Positions 47,876-57,272 of a stretch of DNA of 64,000 bases are shown here, one piece after another (the stretch's first letter is position 1; each line of letters opens with the position of its first letter). The notes under the pieces are model-generated. The model searched no databases and was not told the origin of the DNA. It worked only from the letters and a program-made list of their open reading frames with translations. This stretch comes from CAZJYI01 sp964550025 (GTDB lineage: Bacteria > Verrucomicrobiota > Kiritimatiellia > UBA8416 > CAYOBW01): NCBI GenBank assembly GCA_964550025.1, contig CAZJYI010000019.1, positions 1-64,000 of the forward strand, written 5' to 3'. The position numbers were made by a program, and so were the translations under genes.

Positions 47876-49255
47876 GCAATCGTTGCCTGCGCCCTCTTCG
47901 CCGCCGCGCCCGCCCTCTCTGCCCCGGCCCCCCTCAGTGCGGCTGACATCAAGGTCCTTAGCCAGGAAAAGAGCCTGCAGGACCTCATCGTTTCGCCTGA
48001 ACCACTATGCCTGGTGCCGGGCGAGGCCGGCGCGGTGCGGGAGCTGCTCTGGCGCACGTACGCCGAAGAACAGCGCAAGGACCCCGCGCGCCTCGAGGAG
48101 CACCGGGAGAAACGGCTCCGGTTCGGCGACGCGGTGATGCGGTACGAGGTCCGCACGATCGGCGAGAAGCCGGCTGCCGGCTATCCACTCTACATCGCGC
48201 TGCACGGGGGCGGCGGTGGGCCGGCGAGGATGAACGACGGCCAGTGGCGGCATATGCAGGTGTACTACGCAGGCTGTGTCACGAACGGGCTTTACGTTGC
48301 CCCGCGCGGTGTCGCCAATACCTGGAACTTGCATTTCCGTGCAGAATCCTATCCGCTCTACGACCGCCTGATCGAGAACATGGTGCTCTTCAAGGGCGCC
48401 GACCCCAACCGCGTCTACCTGTTGGGCTATTCCGCGGGTGGGGACGGCGTTTACCAGGTTGTGCCGCGCATGGCCGACCGCTTCGCCGCGGCCAATATGT
48501 CGGCCGGGCATCACAACGGGACATCGCCGCGCAACCTCTATCGTGTGCCGTTCCTGCTGCAAGTTGGCGAGCGCGATGCCGCCTACAAGCGCAACCACGC
48601 CACGGTCGACTTCGCGGCCAAGTTGCGAGACCTGCACGCTAAGGACCCGGCTGGTTACATCCATGAGCTCTTCGTCCACGCCGGGCGCCCGCACAGCTTT
48701 CGCGACAATGATCCCAAAGGCGGCGAGTACCCCGTTCTGGCCAGTCCTTTCGAGTGGCGCGGCGGAGCCCGGCCCAAAGCGACTCCCCGCAACACGAGCG
48801 CCGTGGCATGGTTGTCGAAGCGCAGGCGCGTTTTCCGACCCCGGCGGGTGGTCTGGGACCTCAAGACCCGGGCGGCCACCCGTGCGGGGAAAGACCTCTG
48901 GTCGAACCCGAAACGCGCGCAGCAGTTCTACTGGCTCGACATCGGAACCAACACCGCCGAGACGCTGGGCGCCGACGAGATCGTTGCCGGGTTTGACAGG
49001 AACGACAACGCCGTCACAATCGAAAAACCCGGCAACTATCTCCGCGTGCTCGTCGACGGCGCGATGCTGGACCTCGCGAAGCCGGTGACCGTACACGTCG
49101 AGCAGCACGCGCAGCGCCTTGTGCTCCACCCGAGCGTCAAGTTCATGGCACAGACACTGATTGACCGCGGCGACCCCTACCTCGTGTTCGAGACGGCGAT
49201 TGTCGTGGAGAAGGAGGGCGACGGGTGGTTGGTACGGGAGGACGAAACGCTGTGA
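47867..49255 (+). CDS. Secreted alpha/beta-hydrolase (esterase-like)
   Basis: 462 residues. ATG 47867 is followed by a signal peptide (1-18), which argues that it is the true start even though no Shine-Dalgarno sequence is visible and the codon lies in a heptamer array. The hydrolase core has an oxyanion stretch LHGGGGG, the nucleophile elbow GYSAGG and a downstream HAGRPHSF with the probable catalytic His. The C-terminal 120 residues (FDRNDNAVTIEKPGNYLRVL) form a beta-rich domain. Related PVC proteins are annotated as PHB-depolymerase- or phospholipase/carboxylesterase-like; carbohydrate de-esterification is a reasonable guess. The gene is unrelated in detail to the esterase at 159-2558. Confidence 0.75.
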   Translation: MRSAIVACALFAAAPALSAPAPLSAADIKVLSQEKSLQDLIVSPEPLCLVPGEAGAVRELLWRTYAEEQRKDPARLEEHREKRLRFGDAVMRYEVRTIGEKPAAGYPLYIALHGGGGGPARMNDGQWRHMQVYYAGCVTNGLYVAPRGVANTWNLHFRAESYPLYDRLIENMVLFKGADPNRVYLLGYSAGGDGVYQVVPRMADRFAAANMSAGHHNGTSPRNLYRVPFLLQVGERDAAYKRNHATVDFAAKLRDLHAKDPAGYIHELFVHAGRPHSFRDNDPKGGEYPVLASPFEWRGGARPKATPRNTSAVAWLSKRRRVFRPRRVVWDLKTRAATRAGKDLWSNPKRAQQFYWLDIGTNTAETLGADEIVAGFDRNDNAVTIEKPGNYLRVLVDGAMLDLAKPVTVHVEQHAQRLVLHPSVKFMAQTLIDRGDPYLVFETAIVVEKEGDGWLVREDETL

Positions 49256-49283
49256 GAAACGGGTTAGTCGCCCTGCCGCAGCA

Positions 49284-49304
49284 GGACGCCAAAACCCGTC
49301 CTAC
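49284..49304. repeat. Single diverged REP copy (CTAC-ended)
   Basis: A palindrome GGACGccaaaacCCGTCC ending in CTAC belongs to the family of 11485-11619. It lies in the 190-bp gap before the lectin gene, which otherwise shows only a Shine-Dalgarno AGGAGG at about 49434. Confidence 0.6.
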
Positions 49305-49445
49305 ACACCGAGGCTGTTCGCCCTGGACGTAGGCCGGCTTCTTCTTCCTTCGTCGGCAATGGTCCCTGCCGAACTGGCGTTGCGTACTCCGCGATCTTCC
49401 CGTACACTTCCTGCACGTGACAACGCGTGCAGCAGGAGGAAGACA

Positions 49446-51737
49446 ATGAGGCACACGTGGCAGTCGGGTACGGGTCTCAGTCTGCTTGTGGTTTTCGTCG
49501 CCCTTGTGGTGTGGGTCGTTCCGGTGTCTTTGCACGCGGGACTGACGGACAACTTTGATCCGCCGAATCCGAACGTCGTCAGTAACCAGCTCGGGACCGC
49601 GCCGCCCCCGACGATACAAACCAATGGGCCGGCCGGGAGTTTCATGCGGCTCGTGCAGGACGGGACTAACGGCCAGGTCAACCACTACACCTATGATCGC
49701 ACGGACATCGGAGCATTCGAGACGATCGACGCGTCTTTCTTGTTCCGAATCGCGAGCACCAACGCCGCGGCCGATGGTTTTCACTTCATGCTCGTTCCGA
49801 CCGCTGACTTCGGCACGTCCGGCGACGGGCCGAACGCCCAGGCCGAGGAACCCAACTGGGCACGGACCTTCGCGGTCGGCTTCGACGTGCACCCCGCCGA
49901 CAGCGTGAACGACGTGTCGCTGCACTGGGACGGTTTCGAGCATGTCAATGCGCGCGTTCCAGTCGGCGCCGTGAACCTCGACACCGGGTTGTTCCACCGG
50001 GCCGAGATGGGCCTCCGTCGCATGGGTAACAGCAGTGTCGCGAAGCTTACGCTCACGAAGGAGGTCTTCGTTGCCTCGAACGCGCCGTTTGTGGCGTACG
50101 AATCCATCGTGCCGATGATGCTCCCCTACGAGTGCCGCGCGCAGTTCGGCGCGCGCACCGGGGGTTTGAACGCCGACATGGACATCGACGATCTGGGCGT
50201 GACCTTTGCCGACGCCTACGCGCCGGTCGCGAGCGTAACGACAAACCGTCTGCTCCAGGATTTCGATCGCGCAGGCTGTACGCCGTTTGTTTCCTGGATG
50301 TACTCCACGTCGGCCCAGACAGTGTCCCGTCCCGGCCCGCTGCCGCAGACAGACGGCGGCGCCCGTGGCGTCTACCTCCGCCTGCTACACGACAACGTGA
50401 ACACCTGCCGCAGTGCCGTTGCCTTTGACCAGACCGGGCCGTTGCTGACTCTCACCCGCCGTGTTGTCTTTGACTTCAGGATGGCCTCCGCCGGGCCGGC
50501 TGCCGACGGGTGGTCTGTTATCCTGCTGCCGACGGCGACCCGCGGGGTTCGCGGTACGGGGGTCGACCCCGCATGGTGGCCGCCTGCGAACTTCGAGGAG
50601 CCCAATGTCCCTGACGCACTCGCTCTCGGGTTCGATCTGCACCCGGAGGACACCGGCGCAAACGACGTCTCCGTTCATTGGGACGGGGCCGAGGTCACCA
50701 ACGTTACCGTGGACCCTGCGCAGTTCGACCTCAACAACGCCGTATGGAACCGTGGCGAGCTCATCGTGGAGTACGTTGCAGGCGGAGCCGAGGTCACCGT
50801 CGTCCTGCACCCCGATGTAGACGGAACGCCCGGAGCGGCGGTGACGCCGGTGAACCGGATTTTCATCCCGGGCGCTCTGCCCTACGCGTGTCGTGTCCAG
50901 TTCGGGGGGCGAACGGGTGGTCGGTACGTTGACCTGGACCTCGACAACATCGCCGAACACCCGGCGGAGTTTGCCCTGACCCCGGCCGGAACGGTGCAGG
51001 ACTTCGACGGAGGCGGGACCCCCTTCGAGGTCTGGCGAACCCCGGGCGGGGCGGATAGGCCTCCTGCGATTGTGACTAACGGTCCGACGGGCAACTGCCT
51101 CCGCCTCGTTGACGACGCGCAGATGAACCATCGCAACGCCCTCGTCTTCGACCAGACCGAGCAGGGAGAGAATCTGCGCGCCCGGCGGCTGACGATTGCA
51201 CAGGTCGACTTCCGCGCGTTCAGTTCCGCAACCGACAACCCCGCCGATGGCTTCGGGTTCATGCTCATTCCGTTGGACCGGTACGGGCGACGCGGACCGG
51301 GTGCGAGCTACCAGAACGGCTACATGGCAGTGGAAAGACCGAACATGCCCGGTGTGCTGGGCGTCGGCGTCGATCTCTACGATGAGACCTTGGGCGTCAA
51401 TGATGTGTCGCTCCACTGGAACGGGAGCGAGATTTGGAACGCGCGCCTCAGCGATGCCCAGATCGATCTCGATGCGGGCGTCTTCCACAGGCTGGAATAC
51501 GCGGTGGAATGGGCGGACGGTGGCTCGACGGTGACCGTCACGTTGACACCCGACATCCACGGCACGCCGGGGACGCCGGTCGAAGCCATTCGCACGGTCG
51601 TGGCCGGCCTGGCACCGTACGATTTCCGAGTCGAGCTCGGGGCCCGTACGGGCGGCTCCACCGTCGATATCGACCTGGACAACATCCGCGTTGAGACCGT
51701 GTCGAACAAGCCGGGATCCGTGGTCGTTGTGCGGTAG
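49446..51737 (+). CDS. Secreted protein of three tandem legume-lectin-like domains with a GSVVVVR C-terminus
   Basis: 763 residues from ATG 49446, with AGGAGG upstream and a strong signal peptide (about 1-30). Three similar beta-sandwich domains of about 240 residues follow. Each has an ADGFHFMLVP-type strand, a GVDL/GFDVHP strand and a NDVSLHWDG turn, the layout of bacterial L-type lectin (ConA-like) domains. The repeats have diverged, so the duplication is old. The chain stops at KPGSVVVVR. The LamG protein at 62235-62756 ends almost identically (KGMVIVVR). No membrane anchor, PEP-CTERM or LPXTG motif is present. The gene precedes a clan GH-A hydrolase by 35 bp, so it may hold substrate for it. 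Carbohydrate binding is inferred. Confidence 0.75.
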   Translation: MRHTWQSGTGLSLLVVFVALVVWVVPVSLHAGLTDNFDPPNPNVVSNQLGTAPPPTIQTNGPAGSFMRLVQDGTNGQVNHYTYDRTDIGAFETIDASFLFRIASTNAAADGFHFMLVPTADFGTSGDGPNAQAEEPNWARTFAVGFDVHPADSVNDVSLHWDGFEHVNARVPVGAVNLDTGLFHRAEMGLRRMGNSSVAKLTLTKEVFVASNAPFVAYESIVPMMLPYECRAQFGARTGGLNADMDIDDLGVTFADAYAPVASVTTNRLLQDFDRAGCTPFVSWMYSTSAQTVSRPGPLPQTDGGARGVYLRLLHDNVNTCRSAVAFDQTGPLLTLTRRVVFDFRMASAGPAADGWSVILLPTATRGVRGTGVDPAWWPPANFEEPNVPDALALGFDLHPEDTGANDVSVHWDGAEVTNVTVDPAQFDLNNAVWNRGELIVEYVAGGAEVTVVLHPDVDGTPGAAVTPVNRIFIPGALPYACRVQFGGRTGGRYVDLDLDNIAEHPAEFALTPAGTVQDFDGGGTPFEVWRTPGGADRPPAIVTNGPTGNCLRLVDDAQMNHRNALVFDQTEQGENLRARRLTIAQVDFRAFSSATDNPADGFGFMLIPLDRYGRRGPGASYQNGYMAVERPNMPGVLGVGVDLYDETLGVNDVSLHWNGSEIWNARLSDAQIDLDAGVFHRLEYAVEWADGGSTVTVTLTPDIHGTPGTPVEAIRTVVAGLAPYDFRVELGARTGGSTVDIDLDNIRVETVSNKPGSVVVVR

Positions 51738-51772
51738 AACGGATCACGGCAAGCCTGTAGGGAGAATGCACG

Positions 51773-54625
51773 ATGAACCGCTGTTTCTGGGTGTTTCTCG
51801 CCCTGTTTTCCTGTATGCAACCCGGCATACCAGCCGAATCCGTGCCGCTTTCGCTTATTCCGGACCACTGGTTCGGCGACCCGCTGGTGTGGCAGGCGAA
51901 GGACGATGAACTGCATTTCGCCGGGGAGCGGAACGCGCTCATGGAGTATCGCCGGAGCCCCCTCTCCTGTACCGTCTCGGTTTCAGCCGACGTGACGGTC
52001 CGGCGCGCTGTGGGCCGCGAGTGGAAGATCGCGGCGGTGGCCATAGTGCAGGACGCGCGCAATTTCTGGCACGTTGCCCTGGTTGAGACACCGGACGACC
52101 AGGGGAAGCGCCACCGCTTCGAGCTGGCCGAGATGCGGGGCGGTACGTGGCTCGCGCACAACAACCTGCGGCTGGCGGCGCAGCGCAACGAGGGCGTCGA
52201 GTGGGAAACGGGCAGAACCTATCGGCTTACGCTGGCCATGGACACGGAGGGCATCGAGGGGCGCGTGGCGGACAGTGGCGGGAAGACGCTCTTCATGCAG
52301 CGCCGCGTATTCTCGGGACCGGCCGTGACGATTGGGCGACCGGCTGTTCGCTGCGGCGGGTTCGAAGCTGTGCATCAGGGGATCCGCGCCAAGTCGGGTG
52401 CGCCGGTCGACGCCGCGGCACAGTCGGAAACGATTGCCCCCTATGCGGGTCCCAGCTTCGTTCCCGGAATCAAGGGGCAGCACACCGGCTTCTTCCGGGT
52501 CGAGAAGGTGGGTGACCGGTGGTGGGTGATCGACCCGTCCGGGCGTGGCTTCATACCGCTCGGCGTCGATCACGTGAAATACGGCGGCCATTGGTGCAGC
52601 GAGTTGGGATACCACCCCCACGAACGCAAGAACGACAAGCGCTACCCGAACCGTGAAGCGTGGGCGCGGGAGACGCTCGGCCGGCTGCAGGATTGGGGCT
52701 TCAACCTGCTGGCGGCTGGGTGCGACACCGGGCTGCGGCATCGCGGCCTCGCCCACACCATATTCCTGAGCATGGGAGACAAGGCCGTCCATGGCGGCGA
52801 AGCGTACTACATCACACCCAACGAGAAACGGCCCTGCACGGCTTTCCCCAACGTGTTCCATCCGCAGTTCGAAGTGTTTTGCCAGTACCAGGCGGTTCGC
52901 CAGTGCGCACCGCACGCGCGCGACCCCTGGCTGTTCGGCTACTTTCTGGACAACGAGCTCGCCTGGTGGGGACGGACGTGGGGCGAGGAGGGATTGCGGA
53001 CCGGGCTCTTCGACGCTGTCATGAAACTGGGACCGAAACACACCGCCAAGCTTGCCCTGCGCGAGCATCTCAAGCGGCATTTCGACGGGGACATCGCGGC
53101 CTGCAGCCGCGTCCTCGGCGCCTCTCTCAGGTCGTTCGACGATGTTCTCGCGCGATCCGAGCTGCCGGGGGTCGAGGTTTCGGGACCGGCGGTTCTTGAA
53201 TGCAAGGGTGCCTATGCGCGGCTCGTGGCCGAGACGTACTTCGGGACCATCACGCGTGCCATACGCACGGTCGACCCGCATCACATGATCCTCGGTTCGC
53301 GTTTCGCCGGGGGGCGCGTTTCGCCCGAGGTGTGGGAGGTCGCCGGGAAGTACTGCGACATCCTCACGTTCAACTACTACGGAAACGTCGACCTGGACCG
53401 GGGCATTGCCCTCGGGGACGAGAGCGTCAGGACCGGTCCGCCGCTGCCCGAGGTGTTCGAACGGTTCCACAATATGGGCAACCGCCCCATGATGGTCACG
53501 GAGTGGTCGTTCCCCGCGCTGGATGCCGGTCTTCCCAGTACGAAGGGCGCGGGACAGCGTTTCCGCACGCAGACCGAACGCGCGACAGCAACCCGCATCT
53601 TTGCCGAGACGGTCCTCCGTATGCCCTTCATGGTGGGCTATGACTACTTCATGTGGGTGGACGAACCGGCCCTGGGCATCACGCCCGAGTTTCCGGAGAA
53701 CTCGAACTACGGTCTGATCAACGAAGACAGCGAACCGTACGGGAAGCTGGTCGGCATGTTCGCGGCCCTCCACGGGCGCGCGCCGGCGATTCGCCGCGAA
53801 GGCCTTTCGGGGTTGCCGCCGCCGCGCGTGGCGCCACCTGCTCCGGATGCCGCCGCGTGGCTGGGTGCGATCAGGGAACCGAAGGCGGGTCGACACCCGG
53901 ATCTGTTCACCCGCGTCCGGGGGAAGGAGCGCACCGCATCGACCGAGCGCTTCATCCTACGCATGATTGCCGGTGGCAGGATGTTGACCGACCAGCTCCT
54001 TTTCGACGGCGTTCCGCTTGGCCGCTACAACGGGATGATTCAACACTGGACCGGTCGACGCAACGCCTGGACGGGCGTGAGCCGGCTGACCGCGGTGGAC
54101 ATGGCGGCCGACGGTGGCGCGCTGACCGTGCTCCTCACGGGGGAGGGGCGCGGGGAGGGCGGGGCCGCGTTCGAATTGACGCACCGCCTGACCTTTCTTC
54201 CCGACACGTCCTGGTTCGTTGCCGAGCTGGTTAGCGTCAAGAACCTGGGCGACCGCCCGCTGGACATGCGCGGCGTGTTTTTTCGGCTGCACGGCGCGAT
54301 CGGGGGCAGTGCGGAAGGCGACGTGCCGGTGACGCAGGACCGTGCGCCGCGCCTCTGGGGGCGCCGGACCGGCGATGCGTGGATAGACGAGGGCGCCGGC
54401 GTCTTCTGGGGCGCCGCCGCGCATCCCGGAAGCAGCCTGCAGATCCACTTCTGGCTCAACGACCACGGCGGGCAACACCCCGACGCCCGGCGCGAGGTCC
54501 AGCGGGTCCTCCGGGTGGGGGAGGTATACCGCCCCCGGGAGCCCACGTTCGTCATCGCCATTGCCGGCGAGGGCGGCGGCATCGCATGGGACGAGGCCGT
54601 GGCGCAGGCTCTCGGCGACAAGTAG
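51773..54625 (+). CDS. Secreted clan GH-A glycoside hydrolase, agarase/GH50-like
   Basis: 950 residues with a signal peptide (1-21). An N-terminal beta-sandwich (about 25-225) resembles a carbohydrate-binding or LamG-type domain. The TIM barrel opens with FFRVEKVGDRWWVIDPSGRG, typical of GH50-like agarases and relatives. Acid/base Glu395 is in YFLDNELAWWG (the Asn-Glu pair of clan GH-A), and the nucleophile is probably Glu577 in MMVTEWSFPA. A C-terminal beta domain follows (about 715-945). The polysaccharide cut is unknown; beta-galactan or agar-like substrates fit the nearest look-alikes. Its TAG stop (54623-54625) is the TAG of a REP GTAG head. It is in line with the lectin gene. Confidence 0.8.
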   Translation: MNRCFWVFLALFSCMQPGIPAESVPLSLIPDHWFGDPLVWQAKDDELHFAGERNALMEYRRSPLSCTVSVSADVTVRRAVGREWKIAAVAIVQDARNFWHVALVETPDDQGKRHRFELAEMRGGTWLAHNNLRLAAQRNEGVEWETGRTYRLTLAMDTEGIEGRVADSGGKTLFMQRRVFSGPAVTIGRPAVRCGGFEAVHQGIRAKSGAPVDAAAQSETIAPYAGPSFVPGIKGQHTGFFRVEKVGDRWWVIDPSGRGFIPLGVDHVKYGGHWCSELGYHPHERKNDKRYPNREAWARETLGRLQDWGFNLLAAGCDTGLRHRGLAHTIFLSMGDKAVHGGEAYYITPNEKRPCTAFPNVFHPQFEVFCQYQAVRQCAPHARDPWLFGYFLDNELAWWGRTWGEEGLRTGLFDAVMKLGPKHTAKLALREHLKRHFDGDIAACSRVLGASLRSFDDVLARSELPGVEVSGPAVLECKGAYARLVAETYFGTITRAIRTVDPHHMILGSRFAGGRVSPEVWEVAGKYCDILTFNYYGNVDLDRGIALGDESVRTGPPLPEVFERFHNMGNRPMMVTEWSFPALDAGLPSTKGAGQRFRTQTERATATRIFAETVLRMPFMVGYDYFMWVDEPALGITPEFPENSNYGLINEDSEPYGKLVGMFAALHGRAPAIRREGLSGLPPPRVAPPAPDAAAWLGAIREPKAGRHPDLFTRVRGKERTASTERFILRMIAGGRMLTDQLLFDGVPLGRYNGMIQHWTGRRNAWTGVSRLTAVDMAADGGALTVLLTGEGRGEGGAAFELTHRLTFLPDTSWFVAELVSVKNLGDRPLDMRGVFFRLHGAIGGSAEGDVPVTQDRAPRLWGRRTGDAWIDEGAGVFWGAAAHPGSSLQIHFWLNDHGGQHPDARREVQRVLRVGEVYRPREPTFVIAIAGEGGGIAWDEAVAQALGDK

Positions 54626-54727
54626 CGCCGACTTCCAGTCGGTGACCTGTTCCGCCGGGCTCCCGCCCGGCGATCCCGCCGGCAAGGATGCCGGCCCCAC
54701 GGTTCACCGGTTGAAAACCGGTGCTAC
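54622..54727. repeat. REP pair filling the space between two convergent genes
   Basis: Left copy: GTAG + CCGACttccaGTCGG (54622-54646). Right copy, inverted: ACCGGttgaaaaCCGGT ending in CTAC (about 54705-54727). Two further palindromes lie between (CCGGGCtcccGCCCGG, GCCGGCaaggatGCCGGC). The TAG stops of both flanking genes are the TAG of the two GTAG heads. Confidence 0.9.
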
Positions 54728-55098
54728 CGGGGCAGGACATGCGAGGCGATTCCGCTCTGGCACGTGGGAGGCTCGTCGAGCGCGTTGTAGAAGCAGTTGG
54801 CGCCCGTGGGACAGAGGGGGCGCGCGCCCTTCTTCAGGTATTCCGAACAAGTGTCCCTGTAATAGGGGTTGCCGAGCGTCGACGGGCCGGCGTCGGCGGG
54901 CCAGTTGTTGTTGATGGCGGCCTGGTCCTTGGCCGCCGCCATCAGCCGCAGGTTGTTGAGACAGGAGCTCCGAATGGACTCTTCCCGCGCTTTGCGCAGA
55001 CCCGGGATGGCGATCATGGCCAGGAGCCCTATCAGCGCAACCGCGACCGTGATTTCCACGAGCGTGAACGCATCGCGTCGCGCTGTCAAACGGGCCAT
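54724..55098 (-). CDS. Type IV pilin-like / type II secretion pseudopilin
   Basis: 124 residues. A class III signal peptide is clear: a short basic leader ending RDA, then cleavage before FTLVE with the conserved Glu at +5, then a hydrophobic helix (AVALIGLLAMIAIPGLRKAR). Gly at -1 is replaced by Ala. The body has SCLNNLRLMAAAKDQ and paired Cys residues, as in the many stand-alone prepilins of PVC bacteria. It should be processed by a prepilin peptidase (not in the window) and assemble in a pseudopilus, or act as a solo surface protein. A Shine-Dalgarno GGAAGGAG precedes the ATG. The stop codon is inside a REP head. Confidence 0.88.
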   Translation of the reverse strand: MARLTARRDAFTLVEITVAVALIGLLAMIAIPGLRKAREESIRSSCLNNLRLMAAAKDQAAINNNWPADAGPSTLGNPYYRDTCSEYLKKGARPLCPTGANCFYNALDEPPTCQSGIASHVLPR

Positions 55099-55351
55099 TC
55101 CGTTCTCCTTCCGGGCGCACCCGAACCGGCTCCCGTGCGCATGTGCAGCGCGCGTTCCGGGAGCCCGGCGAGCACTACCAGTAGGAAAGCAGAAGTCGTG
55201 CCCGAACTTGCCTGCCTGCCGGGTTTTCGGTCAACACAGCCCATTTTGGGGCTCTAGACGCCTCCGGAGTCCAGCGGGCGTCCCGCAGTATTCGATTCGT
55301 TCGCGGATATGCGCATAGTCTTCTCGAAGATGATCTTATGGATAGCCATTG

Positions 55352-55365
55352 CTAAAACGTTTTAG
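55352..55365. promoter_or_regulatory. LacI-type operator, site 1 (symporter)
   Basis: CTAAAACGTTTTAG is a perfect 14-bp palindrome with the central CG typical of LacI-family operators. It sits directly upstream of the symporter promoter. The 19-bp string AAAACGTTTTAGGATTGAC is identical at site 2 (from 61029). Confidence 0.88.
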
Positions 55366-55367
55366 GA

Positions 55368-55397
55368 TTGACTTACGGTGTGCTTCTGTAAGAGAAT
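55368..55397 (+). promoter_or_regulatory. Sigma70-like promoter for the symporter operon
   Basis: TTGACT (55368-55373), an 18-bp spacer and GAGAAT (55392-55397). The operator abuts the -35 box, so repressor binding would block polymerase. The position is supported by the identical operator-to-TTGAC spacing at the lacI-type gene. Confidence 0.6.
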
Positions 55398-55433
55398 GTG
55401 CGCCTGTTCACATCGGGGGGAGCGGGTTACCGC

Positions 55434-57271
55434 ATGCACTTCACACAGTTGGACTGGTTGATTGTCGGGGCCATGATGGCAGGGCTGGCCGTCATGGCGC
55501 TGATCAGCAATCGCCACACAAAAAGCGTGGCGGATTACCTGGCCGCCGGCCGCGCAGCCGGCCGCTACATGATGACTATGGCGTCCGGCATGGTCTGGAT
55601 CGGCGCGATCAACGTGGTGGCCATGTTCGAGCTCTACTACGAGGCCGGCTTCACGGCCATGTGGTGGGTGATGCTGTCGACGCCTTTCGCGATCTACATG
55701 GCCATCACCGGCTTCGGGATCTACCGCTTCCGCGAAACGCGGGCGCTCACCGTCGCGCAGTTCCTTGAGCAACGCTACAGCCGAAACGTGCGTGTGCTGG
55801 CAGGGATTCTCGCGTGGGTGGCCGGGCTCATCAACTTCGGCATCTTCCCCGCCGTCGGCGCCCGCTTCTTCGTCGCCTTTTGCGGCATGCCCGAATCGGT
55901 CGAGTTGCTCGGCCTGCAGGTCGCCACGTTTCCGCTGGTCATGTTCGTCCTGCTCGCCGTCTCACTCTTCTTCGTCTTCGCCGGCGGCCACGTGGCCGTG
56001 ATCGTGACGGACTGCCTGCAGGGCATGTTCACGCAGGTCGTGGCCGTCGTGATCGTCATCGTGCTGATGGCGTCCTTTTTCGACTGGGGCAAGATCATGG
56101 ACGTGTTGCTCCAGGCGCCGGCGGGCGAGTCGATGCTGGACCCGTTCCACACGAACAAGATGCCCGACTTCAACATGTGGTACTTCCTCGTCAGCATCGT
56201 GGGGATGTGGTACGCGGTGCTCTCGCACTTGCCGGCGCAGGCTTACAACGCGTCGGCCAAGACCGCACACGAGGCGCGCATGGGCGGGGTGCTCAACCAG
56301 TGGCGCTGGCTGGCGCTGTGCCTCTTCTTCATGGTGCTCGTGCTGTGTGCGATGACCGTCATGAAGCACCCCGACTATGCCGACGTGGCCACGCAGATCA
56401 ACGCCCGCCTCGACGGGATCAGCACCAACCCCGCCAACGCGACCCGCAAACAGCTCACGGTGACGATGGCCCTCTCGCACATCTTCCCGACCGGGCTGGC
56501 AGGGTTGTTCTGCGCTGTCATGGTCGCGGCGCTGGTGAGCACGTACGACAGTTTCATGCACTCGTGGGGCGCCGTGATGGGCACGGCTGGCGTCTTCTGC
56601 AACCAGCTTTGGCCGAAGCTCTTTGAAGCCGACTTTCCGCTCANNNNNNNNNNNNNNNNNNNNNNNNNNNNNNNNNNNNNNNNNNNNNNNNNNNNNNNNN
56701 NNNNNNNNNNNNNNNNNNNNNNNNNNNNNNNNNNNNNNNNNNNGGCGTCTTCTGCAACCAGCTTTGGCCGAAGCTCTTTGAAGCCGACTTTCCGCTCAAT
56801 CCCCAGTGGATCTGGTTCATTACGATCATTACCTGTACCGCCCTGTACATTGGGATCTCGCTGCTGGAACGCGAGCGCTTCAACCTGAAGAAGCTCCTGC
56901 ACCGCGGCGACTATGCCATCGAGGCCGACCAGACGCACGTGAACCGCGCCGTGAGCTGGCGGCACCGCTTGTTTGGCATCGACCGGGAGTTCAAGGCGCT
57001 GGACCGCGCCACGGCCTACATGATCGTCGGCTGGTTTCTCGTCTTCCTTGCCGTGTTCCTCGGAGGGACCGTCTACGCCCTGGTGGCGAGTCCGTCCGAG
57101 CAGTGCTGGGCCCTGTTCTGGCGTTGCTACCTTGGGCTGTTGTTTGTCCTCGCGATTGGCGTAACAATCTGGCTGACGTGGGGCGGGTTCAAGGATATGG
57201 TCAGCCTGTTCCGGGCGCTGCGATCGCGTGAACGCGACTTCGAAGACGACGGGATGGTGAGGGAAGAGTAA
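55434..57271 (+). CDS. SSS-family sodium:solute symporter, interrupted by an assembly gap
   Basis: Membrane permease of the sodium/solute symporter family: LDWLIVGAMMAGLAVMALIS helix 1, then NRHTKSVADYLAAGR, then about a dozen further helices. Sugar uptake is likely from context. The frame is broken by 100 N at 56644-56743, but the 55 bases before the gap (56589-56643) are repeated exactly after it (56744-56798). Removing the gap and one copy restores a single frame of 560 residues, the usual family length. The gene is therefore intact and the gap is an artefact. ATG 55434 is chosen because the only upstream alternative (GTG 55398) lies too close to the promoter. First gene of the LacI-box operon. 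Confidence 0.9.
56644..56743. other. Assembly gap (100 N) with identical 55-bp flanks
   Basis: Exactly 100 N, flanked by identical 55-bp sequence at 56589-56643 and 56744-56798. A fixed 100-N spacer with a k-mer-sized overlap means that two contigs sharing a 55-bp end were scaffolded without merging. No real sequence is missing. Confidence 0.93.
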
Positions 57272-57272
57272 T

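Larger units (their letters stand above)
55099..55433. other. Divergent intergenic region between prepilin and symporter
   Basis: 335 bp with no gene. It must contain the prepilin promoter (leftward) and the symporter promoter. The only clear sites are the LacI-type operator at 55352-55365, the promoter at 55368-55397 and a GC-rich Shine-Dalgarno-like GGGGGGAG before ATG 55434. Confidence 0.6.

Noticed and set aside
56644..56743. Insertion or mobile element inside the symporter
   Set aside because: Exact 55-bp flanks and a round 100 N identify an unmerged contig overlap, not a target-site duplication.
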